This document shows positions 1-8,846 of a DNA stretch of 64,000 nt, piece after piece. Origin of the DNA: Cyclobacterium lianum. Lineage in GTDB: Bacteria > Bacteroidota > Bacteroidia > Cytophagales > Cyclobacteriaceae. Every line of letters begins with the position of its first letter. Within the stretch, counting starts at the first letter, position 1. The stretch lies in the NCBI RefSeq assembly GCF_900143075.1, contig NZ_FRCY01000005.1, positions 62,001 to 126,000 of the forward strand, in the 5' to 3' direction. Below the pieces are notes generated by a model. It was not told where the DNA came from and did not search any database. It saw only the letters and a list, made by a program, of their open reading frames with translations. The translations under genes and the position numbers were made by a program.

Positions 1-1
1 T

Positions 2-1156
2 ACTTTTAAAAAATATACCAGCGCATATTTTGAAACTGAAGGATTGAACGTTCCGGGAGTCACCACCCTGGAGGGAGATCCTATGGGAGGCTGGATACAA
101 TATGCCTTCGGTCCTACTGTAAGCGCATGGCTGGGGCATCATTTTTACCTGCATTGGAGGTATTCTATGGATCGGGAATTTCTGGAAAATGAGGCCTATC
201 CCTGGATCCGGGAAGTAGCCATCTTTCTGGATGAAATTTCCATAATGGATGCAAACGGAAACAGAAAACTACCCCTTTCTTCCAGCCCTGAAATTCACAA
301 TAATGAGGCCCGGGCCTGGTTTGATCAAATGAGCAATTATGATCTGGCACTGGTGCGCTGGACATTTACCGCAGCAGCCGAACTGGCAAAAGAGCTAGAC
401 CTTACAAAGGAGGCGGAAGAATGGGCAAATACCCTGAACGAATGGCCGGAATATGCCATTGACGAAACAGGACTTATGGTCGCTCCCGGCGAGCCCCTGC
501 GGGAATCTCACCGTCATTTTTCGCAAATCATGGCGATACACCCCTTGGGACTTATTGACATCCGGGATGGGGATGCCGACAAAGAAATCATAGAAAACAC
601 AATTTCCCATTTAGATGAACTGGGATCCTCTGGATGGACCGGTTATTCTTTTGCCTGGCTGGGTAACCTCAAAGCTAGAGCCGGAGATGGTGAGGGAGCC
701 GCCAAAGCATTGCAGGATTTTGCTTCCTCCTTTGTGTTGCCCAATAGCTTTCATGTAAATGGCGACCAGTCGGGAACCGGCAAGTCCAACTTCACCTATC
801 GTCCGTTTACTTTGGAAGGTAACTTCGCTTTTGCGGCAGGAATTCAGGAAATGCTGATCCAAAGCCATACCGGGCTGGTTCGGTTGTTTCCGGCTATTCC
901 GGCAGACTGGCAGGACATTTCCTTTAGCAGCTTGCGCACCCAGGGTGCATTCCTGGTATCCGCGACCTGGGTAAATGGAAATGTCGACCGGGTAGAAATC
1001 ACCGCAGAAAAGGGTGGAACCTTGCGGATGGAAAACCCATTTGAAAAAGCTGCATTTACAGCCGGCAAAGCATACCAACTGGACGGTTCGATCATTCAAA
1101 TCCAGCTCAATGAGGCAGAACAAGTGACGCTCACGCGTCAAAATGAGGCGGATTAA
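2..1156 (+). CDS. GH95-like glycoside hydrolase, C-terminal part (5' truncated by window edge)
   Basis: The frame is open from the first base, so only the C-terminal ~384 residues are present. The (alpha/alpha)6 region and C-terminal beta domain of GH95 (alpha-L-fucosidase / alpha-L-galactosidase) are recognisable from a NGDQSGTG stretch, YRPFTLEGNFAFAAG, and the LFPAIPADW block typical of the family's C-terminus. In GH95 the segment before NF normally carries an Asp (QIDGNFG type) that activates water. Here the segment is TLEGNFA, so the acidic residue is Glu. The last bases abut a carbohydrate esterase, which suggests an operon for degrading an acetylated glycan. Family assignment is fairly secure; the substrate (fucose, L-galactose or another sugar) is not determinable. 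Confidence 0.8.
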   Translation, partial: TFKKYTSAYFETEGLNVPGVTTLEGDPMGGWIQYAFGPTVSAWLGHHFYLHWRYSMDREFLENEAYPWIREVAIFLDEISIMDANGNRKLPLSSSPEIHNNEARAWFDQMSNYDLALVRWTFTAAAELAKELDLTKEAEEWANTLNEWPEYAIDETGLMVAPGEPLRESHRHFSQIMAIHPLGLIDIRDGDADKEIIENTISHLDELGSSGWTGYSFAWLGNLKARAGDGEGAAKALQDFASSFVLPNSFHVNGDQSGTGKSNFTYRPFTLEGNFAFAAGIQEMLIQSHTGLVRLFPAIPADWQDISFSSLRTQGAFLVSATWVNGNVDRVEITAEKGGTLRMENPFEKAAFTAGKAYQLDGSIIQIQLNEAEQVTLTRQNEAD

Positions 1157-1157
1157 A

Positions 1158-3086
1158 ATGAAATATATCGCCAATTTTCCCGGAATTTTAATACTTTCAT
1201 TGAGCTTGCTCTCAATGCCTGTGGCAGCCCAAAAGGAATTGGATCTCTTTATCTGGGCCGGCCAGTCGAATGCACAGGGATGGATGGGGGATGCGGCAAA
1301 TTACCCACAGGAAGGGAAAGAACTGGATGATGCTATTCTCCTAAACTGGACCTTTGTGGATAACGAAAGCTCCAAAGGTGCATGGGTCTCTATGCAGCCT
1401 CAGGACGGGAGGTTTCCCAAAGGCCATTTCGGGCCGGAGGTGAGTTTTGCCCGGGAACTCAAAAAAGCAGGCTACAATCCGGCCATATTCAAATATACCA
1501 AGGGAGCAACCGGCCTTGCCCGGGACTGGAAAGCACCTGGCGAAGGAGGTATCTACGATCGAATGACCGAGGATCTGAAGTCAGCCATAAAACGACTTGA
1601 ACAAGATGGCTATCAGGTAACCCTGCGTGGATTTATCTGGATACAGGGTGAAACAGACGCTGCCGAGGAAGATTCGGCCCGCGAATATCAAACCAACCTG
1701 AATAAAATGATTCAGGACTTACGCCAAAACCAAGTCAATGAACCCAATCTAAAAATCATTTTGGGCGTAGATGAGCAGCACCCATTTGTCAGAGAACGTC
1801 CGGAGGTGGTAGCTGCACAAAAGAAACTAGCGGCTGAGGATTCTACCATCGCATTTACCAGTATGAAGGGACTGCCGAAAGCCGACGCAACGCACCTTAC
1901 CCCGGAAGGATTGGTGGCCCATGGAAAACGAATTTTTGGTGCCTATGCGTCAGTCTCAGTCAGTGCTGAAAACTACCATCAGCAACGGAAGGGTATTAGA
2001 AATAGCCTGATCAGGTTTCAGCGGGAGAAAAAGGCGCGAGTGGCATTCCTGGGCGGATCCATCACCTACAATGGTGGCTGGCGCGACAGCATTTCCAGCT
2101 ACCTCCAACAACGTTTTCCGCATACGGAATTTGAATTCATTGCCGCGGGAATACCCTCCATGGGATCCACTCCGGCTGCGTTTAGACTGGAACGGGATGT
2201 CACCGGCGGGGGCGCTGTGGATTTGCTTTTTGTAGAGGCTGCTGTAAATGATGCAGCAAACGGCAGAAGCAGCGGAGAACAAATACGGGCCATGGAAGGA
2301 ATAGTCCGGCACATGCGGCAACATCATCCGGCCTCAGATATCATCCTGATGCATTTTGCAGATCCGGGCAAGGTGGATCAATACCGATCCGGACAGCTGC
2401 CTGATGTAATCAAAAATCACGAAAAAGTAGCTGCACATTATGAGCTGGGAACAATAAATCTGGCAAAAGAAGTCACTGAACGCATAGATGCGGGTGAGTT
2501 TTCCTGGGAAGCGGACTTCAAAGATCTCCATCCCTCTCCCTTCGGACAGGGCGTTTATTTCCAATCCATGAAAGTTTTTCTGGGAAATGCCTGGTCTTCA
2601 GCCGTGGATGAAAATGAAAAAATCCAGCTTTACGATTTGCCTGAACCAATTGACCCGGCAAATTACGACAATGGCGTATTGATAGACCCGAAGATGGCAA
2701 AGGCGGGACCTGACTGGCAGCTCGTCACCAATTGGAAACCTGAGGATGGTGCTGCCACACGTCCCAATTACGTAAATGTTCCCATGCTTGTTGCCAGCAA
2801 AGCGGGTGCTGCACTGGTATTTGACTTTTCCGGAAATGCGGTTGGCATAGCGGTTGCAGCCGGACCTGATGTGGGCATTATCGAATACCGCATTGACAAT
2901 AAGGGTTGGCAAAAACTGGATCTGTTTACGCGTTGGAGCACGCAATTGCATCTTCCCTGGTACTACACGCTGGCAGCCGGATTGTCGAAGGGAGAGCATG
3001 TGCTGGAGCTTCGAACTACGGCGGAAAAAAACATACAGAGTAGCGGGACTGCCTGCAGGATCAGGTATCTTTACATCAACCGGTAG
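1158..3086 (+). CDS. Two-domain carbohydrate esterase: SASA (sialate O-acetylesterase-like) plus SGNH hydrolase
   Basis: Predicted secreted O-acetyl esterase of 642 residues that would deacetylate glycans before or during depolymerisation. The N-terminus is a signal peptide ending at VAAQ. The first catalytic domain (residues ~28-265) has GQSNAQG at 35-41, QGETDA near 163 and a DATH dyad (D243, H246), as in CE6/SASA enzymes. The second (residues ~290-470) is SGNH type, with GGSIT (299-303, nucleophile Ser301), VNDA (~364) and DLHP (D456, H458). A beta-rich C-terminal region follows. An ATG at 1143 is also in frame, but the AAA-ATG-AAA context and signal peptide favour 1158, one base after the GH95 stop. 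Both active sites look intact, so it is probably bifunctional. Confidence 0.85.
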   Translation: MKYIANFPGILILSLSLLSMPVAAQKELDLFIWAGQSNAQGWMGDAANYPQEGKELDDAILLNWTFVDNESSKGAWVSMQPQDGRFPKGHFGPEVSFARELKKAGYNPAIFKYTKGATGLARDWKAPGEGGIYDRMTEDLKSAIKRLEQDGYQVTLRGFIWIQGETDAAEEDSAREYQTNLNKMIQDLRQNQVNEPNLKIILGVDEQHPFVRERPEVVAAQKKLAAEDSTIAFTSMKGLPKADATHLTPEGLVAHGKRIFGAYASVSVSAENYHQQRKGIRNSLIRFQREKKARVAFLGGSITYNGGWRDSISSYLQQRFPHTEFEFIAAGIPSMGSTPAAFRLERDVTGGGAVDLLFVEAAVNDAANGRSSGEQIRAMEGIVRHMRQHHPASDIILMHFADPGKVDQYRSGQLPDVIKNHEKVAAHYELGTINLAKEVTERIDAGEFSWEADFKDLHPSPFGQGVYFQSMKVFLGNAWSSAVDENEKIQLYDLPEPIDPANYDNGVLIDPKMAKAGPDWQLVTNWKPEDGAATRPNYVNVPMLVASKAGAALVFDFSGNAVGIAVAAGPDVGIIEYRIDNKGWQKLDLFTRWSTQLHLPWYYTLAAGLSKGEHVLELRTTAEKNIQSSGTACRIRYLYINR

Positions 3087-3140
3087 GGTCCTGCGGCTGA
3101 GAATCAAAAAAGGAATCTCGGGTTAATGCAAGGCTTTCTT

Positions 3141-3148
3141 TACTTTTG
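3141..3148 (+). promoter_or_regulatory. Candidate Bacteroidota -7 box (TAnnTTTG type)
   Basis: TACTTTTG matches the Bacteroidota primary-sigma -7 consensus TAnnTTTG and lies 46 bases before the TetR start codon. A good TTG -33 element is not evident (TTAATG lies at roughly the right distance), so this is a moderate match only. Confidence 0.4.
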
Positions 3149-3194
3149 TAACAATAAACGGATAATTTGCCGGAGGCACTTTCAGGTAGTGAAA

Positions 3195-3836
3195 ATGAAA
3201 AAAAGTAATAAAATAAGTACCAAGCAGCGCATTATAGATACTGCCGTAGACCTTTTCAACAAAGATGGGGTTCAAAGCATTACCAGCCGGCATATTGCCA
3301 AAGAAATGGGCATCAGCAATGGTAATCTGGATTATCATTTCAGGAATAAAGAAGCCTTGCTCCTGGCCATATACGAACAGATGCGGGCAGAAATGTCTGA
3401 CTCTTACAGGGCTACCGATACCGTTGGCGGGAGTTTTGAGCAACTTCACCGGCTGTTATTACATCTGGAAGCCTTTCAATACAAGTTTAGGTTTTTTAAC
3501 CTCGACGTTCTGGAAATTTCCCGGGCCTACCCGCAAATCAACCGCCTTTTAAAACATACGATACAGATCCGAAAAGAACAGATGGCCGATATGCTCAAAC
3601 AGGCCATTACCGACGGATTTTTCGTACAAGAGACAGAAGAAAACATCAGGCAACTGCTATTGTCGATCCGGATTATCATCACGTTTTGGCTGTCTCATGA
3701 AGAACTGACTTCCGATTCAAGCTCGAAAAAACAGAAAAGTAACATGTCCAAACATATCTGGCAATTGCTAAGACCCTACATGACGGAGAGGGGACACCTT
3801 TCCTACCAGGCACTGGTGGAGGGTTCAGGGGTGTAG
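3195..3836 (+). CDS. TetR/AcrR family transcriptional regulator
   Basis: 213-residue one-component regulator. The N-terminal TetR helix-turn-helix is clear: KQRIIDTAVDLFNKDG, then SITSRHIAKEMGISNGNLDYHFRNKEALL at about residues 30-60. The C-terminal ~150 residues form the usual variable helical ligand-binding and dimer domain, here related to the class that carries LRPYM near its end. An upstream in-frame ATG at 3126 would add 23 residues unlike TetR N-termini and would overlap the putative -7 box, so I use the ATG at 3195. The gene stands alone between the esterase and a META lipoprotein on the opposite strand. Its targets cannot be read from the sequence. Confidence 0.85.
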   Translation: MKKSNKISTKQRIIDTAVDLFNKDGVQSITSRHIAKEMGISNGNLDYHFRNKEALLLAIYEQMRAEMSDSYRATDTVGGSFEQLHRLLLHLEAFQYKFRFFNLDVLEISRAYPQINRLLKHTIQIRKEQMADMLKQAITDGFFVQETEENIRQLLLSIRIIITFWLSHEELTSDSSSKKQKSNMSKHIWQLLRPYMTERGHLSYQALVEGSGV

Positions 3837-3995
3837 TGTACAGTATTGACCATAAAAGCCTGCCATATACTCAATTGAATGATTGAACCGCGAAAAAATG
3901 ATTGTTCTCACGCAAAGAAGTGGATAATGGATTATCATTCAGTGCTGACAGGAAAGATTTATTCTCCAGGTCAGTAAAATACATTAGGTATTTGG

Positions 3996-4535
3996 TCAAT
4001 GCTGGCCACCTGAAAGTACCCACAACATCTCCTTTTCTCCTTCTCCAAAGGTGATGAGTAATTGATTCTTGTCAATATTAAAATGCGTCATTTGCATCAG
4101 TGCACCGTAAAGTTTAGACTCGTAGTCATTTACGTTGGCATGAATTGATGCAATGAAAGTAGTAACGATTCTGCCTCCACTTTGGATTGTATTACCGGAA
4201 AGTTGGAAATCCCCGGAAAAGCCATTAACAGGACCGGCACCGGAAAAAATTTGATAGTCCGGCAATTCTTCATTCCTGGAAGCTTCCTCTGTAAAAGTGA
4301 TCCTTATTCTGCCTGGTGTAACCTTTCCTTCATCATTTATATACAATTCACAGGGCGGATAGTCAATCCATCGTAAGGTTTTGTGTCTAAAGCCCACAAA
4401 AGCCCAGGTGTTATATATTTCGTGGTTTCCGGGTTGGATGTAATAAGGAACAGGACACCCAGCATTCTCACCTTCGATACAAGCACCCGATAGTATCAAA
4501 AATGTTAAAGTAACCAAGGCTGTCTTGTTATTCAT
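3996..4535 (-). CDS. META-domain (HslJ-like) lipoprotein
   Basis: 179-residue predicted lipoprotein with a short hydrophobic signal and lipobox LSGAC (Cys at ~19). The mature part has the pattern of META/HslJ-like domains: NTWAFVGF near the start, an ITFTEE strand, the central FSGDFQLSGNTIQ block, and a C-terminal YGALMQMTHFNIDKNQLLITF stretch. These domains are small beta-rich folds of unclear function in the envelope, sometimes linked to stress or motility. It is monocistronic, and its 5' end faces away from the promoter that serves the permease at 4878. Confidence 0.65.
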   Translation of the reverse strand: MNNKTALVTLTFLILSGACIEGENAGCPVPYYIQPGNHEIYNTWAFVGFRHKTLRWIDYPPCELYINDEGKVTPGRIRITFTEEASRNEELPDYQIFSGAGPVNGFSGDFQLSGNTIQSGGRIVTTFIASIHANVNDYESKLYGALMQMTHFNIDKNQLLITFGEGEKEMLWVLSGGQH

Positions 4536-4694
4536 AAGAAGAATTGTTTAACAATACCTATACGAAAAATGATGTGATCTCGTCCCAGGAAACGAAAGAC
4601 AAATGTAACAAAATAATGCCCTAGCCATTTCCCTTTGGTTGCATTCAGCAATTGAAAAATAAGGGGATTGGATGGGTACTTAGTCAGGAATTCT

Positions 4695-4710
4695 TGTCCG
4701 CATGCGCACA
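4695..4710. promoter_or_regulatory. Palindromic enhancer-like site upstream of permease A
   Basis: TGTCCGCATGCGCACA is a 16-bp near-perfect palindrome fitting the local consensus TGyyCGynnrCGrrCA. Its right end is 70 bp before the -24/-12 element. Five other such sites lie in this window at the same distance from equivalent promoters. I interpret it as a binding site for the NtrC-type regulator encoded at 23381 (inference). Confidence 0.65.
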
Positions 4711-4780
4711 TTTTTGTTCGAATTACTTTCGTGAATGAATATCAACATTTCATTTTCAGAACAAATGCGGGGTTTTGGAC

Positions 4781-4796
4781 TGGCATAGTAGTGGAA
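4781..4796 (+). promoter_or_regulatory. -24/-12 (sigma-54-like) promoter of permease A
   Basis: TGGCATAGTAGTGGAA has the -24 TGGCA and, at the right spacing, TGG at the -12 position. GG at -25/-24 and the G of the -12 element are invariant in all six promoters of this group, while the usual C of TTGC is replaced. The start codon follows 82 bases later. Confidence 0.6.
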
Positions 4797-4877
4797 CAAG
4801 TAAGCTCTGAAATAAAACGGTAAATTGATCTGAAATGGAGTTTCATTCTGGGGACTAAAGCATTAACATTGGGCATC

Positions 4878-7238
4878 ATGTGGAAAAATTATATTAAAAT
4901 CGCCTGGAGAAACATCAGCAGGAGCAAGGGATACGCTTTTATAAACATTGCCGGACTGGGGATCGGCATGGCCGCTTCTATCCTTATACTGATATGGGTA
5001 CAGTTTGAATTTTCCGTTGACCGCTTTCACCAAAATGCAGACAATATCTATGCGGTCTGGAGAAATACCTCCATGCAGGGGGAGGTATTTACCTGGGATT
5101 ATACTCCGGCTCCTTATGCCCCAGCCATGAAAGCGCAATTTCCCGAGGTGGAAGAGGTGGCCAGGATCACCGAATGGGACCAGCAACTCTTAACCGTGGG
5201 TGAAAATAATTTTTACGAAGAGGCCACTTTTACCGATCCCGGATTTTTTGAAATATTTAGTTTCGAAGCCCTGGAAGGCGATCCGGTTGCCGCTTTGACA
5301 GAACCTGGAAATATTGTATTGACCGCCTCGGTGGCCAGAAAGCTCTTTGGGGAAAATAATGCCATGGGCCAAAGGGTCACCGTAGCCAAACAACTGGATT
5401 TCGAAGTCAAAGCAGTAATCAGGGATTTACCCGAAAACACTGATTTTCCATTTACCGCCTTTTTGCCCTTCAGGAAACTGGAAGCCATGGGCTGGGCGGA
5501 TGATTTTTGGGGCAATAATTCCTACCGCACCTTTGCCTTGTTAAATGAACATGCTGATCCAGTTTCATTTAACAGGAAGTTTGCTGACTTCACTGCCAAC
5601 AACTCCGATCTGGAAGACATTTCCGATTTTCTTTTTCCAATTCGTGATCTTCACCTTTATTCCAAATTCGAAAATGGAAAGTCTGTAGGGGGAAAATTCG
5701 AAATAATTCGGATGTTTGGCATTGTTTCCGTCATCGTATTGGTTCTTGCTGCCATTAACTTTGTGAATCTGAGCACTGCCCAAAGTGACCAACGGTCCAA
5801 AGAAGTGGGGATCCGGAAGATCTCCGGTGCAGGCAAAGGCATGTTGATTGGCCAGTTCCTTGCCGAATCTTTATTCATTGCATTCACTGCCTATTTGCTG
5901 GCCATTACTATGGTATCCCTTTCTTTTCCCTGGTTTAAGGATTTGGTGGGCCAGCAATTGCCCAACCCATTTATCCAACCCTACTTTTGGGGGATTTCTG
6001 CCGTTTATATTTTTGTAACAGGGATACTGGCAGGTAGCTATCCCGCATTTTTGTTAAGTGCTTACCATCCCGCAGCAGTGTTTAAATCCCAAATGCGAAC
6101 AAAAAGTAAATTTGGATGGAGGCCTCGTGAGGTTTTGGTAGTTTTCCAGTTTGCTGTTGTGGTCACGCTGATATCCTGTGTGTGGATTGTGCAGGACCAG
6201 ATGATTTTTGTCCAAAACAGGGATTTGGGGCTGGAAAAAGAGAACCTGATTTTTCATCCGGTAACGCAAAGCATTAGAAAAAACAAGGCGGTATTTCGTC
6301 TTGAATTGCTGGCCCTGCCGGAAGTAGCGGAAGTCAGCTACACCTTTTCTCCCCTAACCAATATTTACAGCGACACCGATGGTATGGAGTGGCAAGGCAA
6401 GGATCCGGAATACAAGCCCAATATCAGTCGGATGGGAGCAGACGCAAACCTGGTTAAAACAGCCGGAATGGAATTGATCGCTGGAAGGGATATTGATATT
6501 TATTCCCATGCCAGTGATAGCCTCTCAGCTATCGTCAATGAAAAAGCGGTTGAGGTGATGGGCTTTGAGGACCCCATTGGTCAGGTGGTCCGCGATGATG
6601 CCTATTCCTTTACCATTGTGGGCGTAGTAAAGGATTTTATTGTGGAATCTCCCTTTGATGAGGTGTCTCCGATCATGGTAATGGGGCCGAAGCGCGACCT
6701 GAATTTCATCCATATCCGGTTTGCAGAGGCAGCCGATTATTTGAGTGCTCTCGCCAGTGTAGAGACCGTATTCAATAAATTCAATCCCGATTCACCTTTT
6801 GAATACCGGTTTGTAGATCAGGAGCATGCCCGCAAATTCATATCCCAGGAACGTACCGCCAGGCTGACAGCACTGTTTACAGGCCTGGCCGGGATAATAT
6901 CCTGTATGGGGCTTTTTGGATTGGCGACCTATATAGCAGAACGGCGAAAAAAGGAAATCTCTGTCAGGAAAGTATTGGGTGCATCAATTGGCAGCGTGGT
7001 GGCCTTGCTCACTTCTGAATTCACCAAACTGGTGCTGATCTCCGTGATCATAGGCATCCCGCTAACCTGGTATTTTATGAGTGATTGGCTGGAGACATTT
7101 GCTTACAGGACTACGATTGACTGGTCCTTGTTTGTATGGACCGGTGGCTTGACGCTTTTGATTGCTTTATTGACGGTAAGCACCCAGGCGATCAAAGCAG
7201 GGCTGGTCAATCCCGCTGAGACGCTGAAGAGCGAGTAA
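4878..7238 (+). CDS. MacB/FtsX-family ABC transporter permease A
   Basis: 786-residue permease of the Bacteroidota MacB-like type. The layout is a first TM helix after a short cytoplasmic start (MWKNYIKIAWRNI), a large periplasmic MacB-like domain, an FtsX domain with three TM helices, a second periplasmic domain, then a final FtsX domain ending in the conserved NPAETLKSE tail. Cytoplasmic coupling motifs RSKEVGIRK and RRKKEISVRKVLGA precede the helix pairs. No ATPase is encoded next to it, so it probably pairs with the ATPases at 20953 or 28137. A TTG at 4869 is in frame, but the ATG at 4878 matches the family start. Such pumps act as mechanotransmission exporters with an HlyD adaptor and TolC; the substrate is unknown. 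Confidence 0.9.
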   Translation: MWKNYIKIAWRNISRSKGYAFINIAGLGIGMAASILILIWVQFEFSVDRFHQNADNIYAVWRNTSMQGEVFTWDYTPAPYAPAMKAQFPEVEEVARITEWDQQLLTVGENNFYEEATFTDPGFFEIFSFEALEGDPVAALTEPGNIVLTASVARKLFGENNAMGQRVTVAKQLDFEVKAVIRDLPENTDFPFTAFLPFRKLEAMGWADDFWGNNSYRTFALLNEHADPVSFNRKFADFTANNSDLEDISDFLFPIRDLHLYSKFENGKSVGGKFEIIRMFGIVSVIVLVLAAINFVNLSTAQSDQRSKEVGIRKISGAGKGMLIGQFLAESLFIAFTAYLLAITMVSLSFPWFKDLVGQQLPNPFIQPYFWGISAVYIFVTGILAGSYPAFLLSAYHPAAVFKSQMRTKSKFGWRPREVLVVFQFAVVVTLISCVWIVQDQMIFVQNRDLGLEKENLIFHPVTQSIRKNKAVFRLELLALPEVAEVSYTFSPLTNIYSDTDGMEWQGKDPEYKPNISRMGADANLVKTAGMELIAGRDIDIYSHASDSLSAIVNEKAVEVMGFEDPIGQVVRDDAYSFTIVGVVKDFIVESPFDEVSPIMVMGPKRDLNFIHIRFAEAADYLSALASVETVFNKFNPDSPFEYRFVDQEHARKFISQERTARLTALFTGLAGIISCMGLFGLATYIAERRKKEISVRKVLGASIGSVVALLTSEFTKLVLISVIIGIPLTWYFMSDWLETFAYRTTIDWSLFVWTGGLTLLIALLTVSTQAIKAGLVNPAETLKSE

Positions 7239-7638
7239 TTGGATGTTATGATAATTTATGATCAGGAAAAATTGATCAGTGATCACATGAGTTTCCGTTC
7301 AGCTGATAAATCATATGGTGACCTTAAGATAATCAAACCAAACAAATGAACCACAACGGGAATGGCTATTGAAAAAGGGGATTGGCCAATTTACCAATGA
7401 CGGATTTAAAACTGATTTCTAAAAGGTATTACCTGGGAAAAATTTGAAAAATAGAAGAACTATATTTTAAATATGCAAAGCGCACTGGCCCGACAAAAAA
7501 CCGAACCTGTCCTGAAGGTAGTCAGTGGCCGGTCCTGAATTTTCTCAGGGGATGCGCAGGAGGCTTGTGGGAATGAAGGCTTTTTTTATTCCTGGTCAAA
7601 AAATCGGGTCAGAAAGCAAAATAAAGACAAAGCACTTC
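7239..7638. other. Intergenic stretch without a recognised gene
   Basis: About 400 bases between permease A and the PIN toxin, which are convergent. I see no credible reading frame. A T-rich run (ggctttttttattcc) lies in the right half. No palindrome of the local regulon is present here. Confidence 0.5.
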
Positions 7639-8058
7639 CTAACCAATATTGCTCAATAGGTCAGCAGGACTGTAAATGGGTAAATAGGGAGAGGACAATT
7701 TAATAAAACCTTGATCCAGAGTAACGATCGCATTGACTTCGTTCTCAAGCGCAATAAAATAGTGAATGGCATCTTCAATATCCTGCTGTTCTGATTTCAG
7801 GGCATTCAGAACATTTTTTTTATTGCCATCCAAAAGCTGAAATTTCAAAATAACCATCTCCAAAATCTCTTTTGCTACTGCTACCCCTTTTGCCTTCGTT
7901 AAATAATAAGCACAAATTTGAAGTATGGTTACGGTTACATAGCCCTCAACCTTTTTATTGTCAATCAGCATAAATATCTTTTCTATCGTTTCAGGCTGCA
8001 AATTTCGCTCAAGAAAAAAATCCAAAAGAACATTGGCATCAAACAGGATTTTGCTCAT
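7639..8058 (-). CDS. PIN-domain ribonuclease toxin (type II TA)
   Basis: 139-residue PIN domain, the VapC-like Mg-dependent RNase fold. The first acidic residue is in ILFDANVLLDFF (D8), the central acidic pair in DIEDAIHY near residue 94, and the last in VTLDQGF near 113. The start at 8058 gives the standard MSKILFDAN opening; an upstream in-frame ATG would add 15 unrelated residues. The first 20 bases overlap the 3' end of the antitoxin gene, the usual translational coupling in TA operons. A second, diverged pair of the same type lies on the other side of permease B. Confidence 0.82.
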   Translation of the reverse strand: MSKILFDANVLLDFFLERNLQPETIEKIFMLIDNKKVEGYVTVTILQICAYYLTKAKGVAVAKEILEMVILKFQLLDGNKKNVLNALKSEQQDIEDAIHYFIALENEVNAIVTLDQGFIKLSSPYLPIYSPADLLSNIG

Positions 8059-8311
8059 TGCTTTCTTTGTTTTTTGCTTTGTAGTATTCCTCATTAAAAT
8101 CAAAATCCTTGGGATAATCCACCTTGGATTTAGGCAGGGTTTTCACATACTCCAACAAGGACTTATCTTCGTGAAGTATGGTTGGCCGATTCAATAATTC
8201 TTCAAAGTGCGCTTCCACTATTTGGGATAGACTGGTTTGCTTGAGATCTGCATATTTTTTCATTTTTTGGATCAGATCATTGTTTACAGTGAGGTTTAGT
8301 CGATTCTTCAT
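8039..8311 (-). CDS. DUF6364-like antitoxin partner of the PIN toxin
   Basis: 90-residue protein with a ribbon-helix-helix-like N-terminus (MKNRLNLTVNNDLIQKMKKY, then TSLSQIVEAHFEELL), as in DUF6364 antitoxins. The charged C-terminal half (residues ~50-90) is the likely toxin-neutralising extension. The frame is open further upstream to 8428, but that part is low-complexity and hydrophobic and crosses the likely promoter, so I use the ATG at 8311. It overlaps the toxin gene by 20 bases. It is probably autoregulated through the palindromic AT-rich sites just upstream. Confidence 0.75.
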   Translation of the reverse strand: MKNRLNLTVNNDLIQKMKKYADLKQTSLSQIVEAHFEELLNRPTILHEDKSLLEYVKTLPKSKVDYPKDFDFNEEYYKAKNKESNEQNPV

Positions 8312-8324
8312 AATACAAATACCT

Positions 8325-8355
8325 ATTATGCGTATAATGTTAATAAATACGTATA
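8325..8355 (-). promoter_or_regulatory. Candidate operator/promoter of the PIN/DUF6364 operon
   Basis: ATTATGCGTATAAT (8325-8338) is palindromic except for its centre, and AATACGTATA follows at 8346-8355. A related TATACGT-containing cluster occurs upstream of the second PIN/DUF6364 pair (12043-12072). The shared TACGTA core suggests related RHH operators. This rests on inspection only. Confidence 0.35.
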
Positions 8356-8489
8356 AAAAAGTCAATAAGTTTATTGGATTGCTTAGAAAGTGCTTTGGTT
8401 TCTTTAATTTTAGTTTGGCACCAACCATCCTCCTCGGTTATGTGAAGGGGACTGCTCGAAATGAAAAACCTGATATTTTTCCGCCAATT

Positions 8490-8505
8490 TGCCCGTCTAC
8501 GGACA
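8490..8505. promoter_or_regulatory. Palindromic enhancer-like site upstream of permease B
   Basis: TGCCCGTCTACGGACA fits TGyyCGynnrCGrrCA and ends 69 bp before the -24 element at 8575. It overlaps a second inverted repeat, CGGACACTTTTGTCCG (8500-8515), so a tandem arrangement of half-sites is possible. Confidence 0.62.
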
Positions 8506-8574
8506 CTTTTGTCCGTTTGGGAAATCAAAGGATCATTGAATGGGGCTTTTATGCACTTTCAGCTGGATTATCAA

Positions 8575-8590
8575 TGGCATAGAAGTGGAA
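8575..8590 (+). promoter_or_regulatory. -24/-12 (sigma-54-like) promoter of permease B
   Basis: TGGCATAGAAGTGGAA is nearly identical to the promoter of permease A. The start codon lies 256 bases downstream, an unusually long leader in which I see no other gene. Confidence 0.58.
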
Positions 8591-8846
8591 TAAATAGTAA
8601 TGGAATCCGATAAATCCCGGCTGAAAAAACTCCCTTAGAAAAAAAGGCTATTCCTTTTTTCCTATTTTTAACTGATTTCGAATGCAAAAAGGCAGAAATA
8701 AGGAATTTTGGCCAATCCAAGGTAAAGGAAAAGACCTGTAACAGGGTGTTGCGAGAAGCCAGATTTAATCATGTTGGATTTGTGGAGAAATGGGTGCAGC
8801 TGAAAATTTATGCCTGAGTTAGTCTTCAATCATATTTACTATTAGC

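Noticed and set aside
611-1174. Long minus-strand frame opposite the GH95 fragment
   Set aside because: Shadow of a clearly coding plus-strand gene.
8178-8582. Open frame of 134 residues on the plus strand
   Set aside because: Antisense to the DUF6364 antitoxin and overlapping the palindrome-promoter region.
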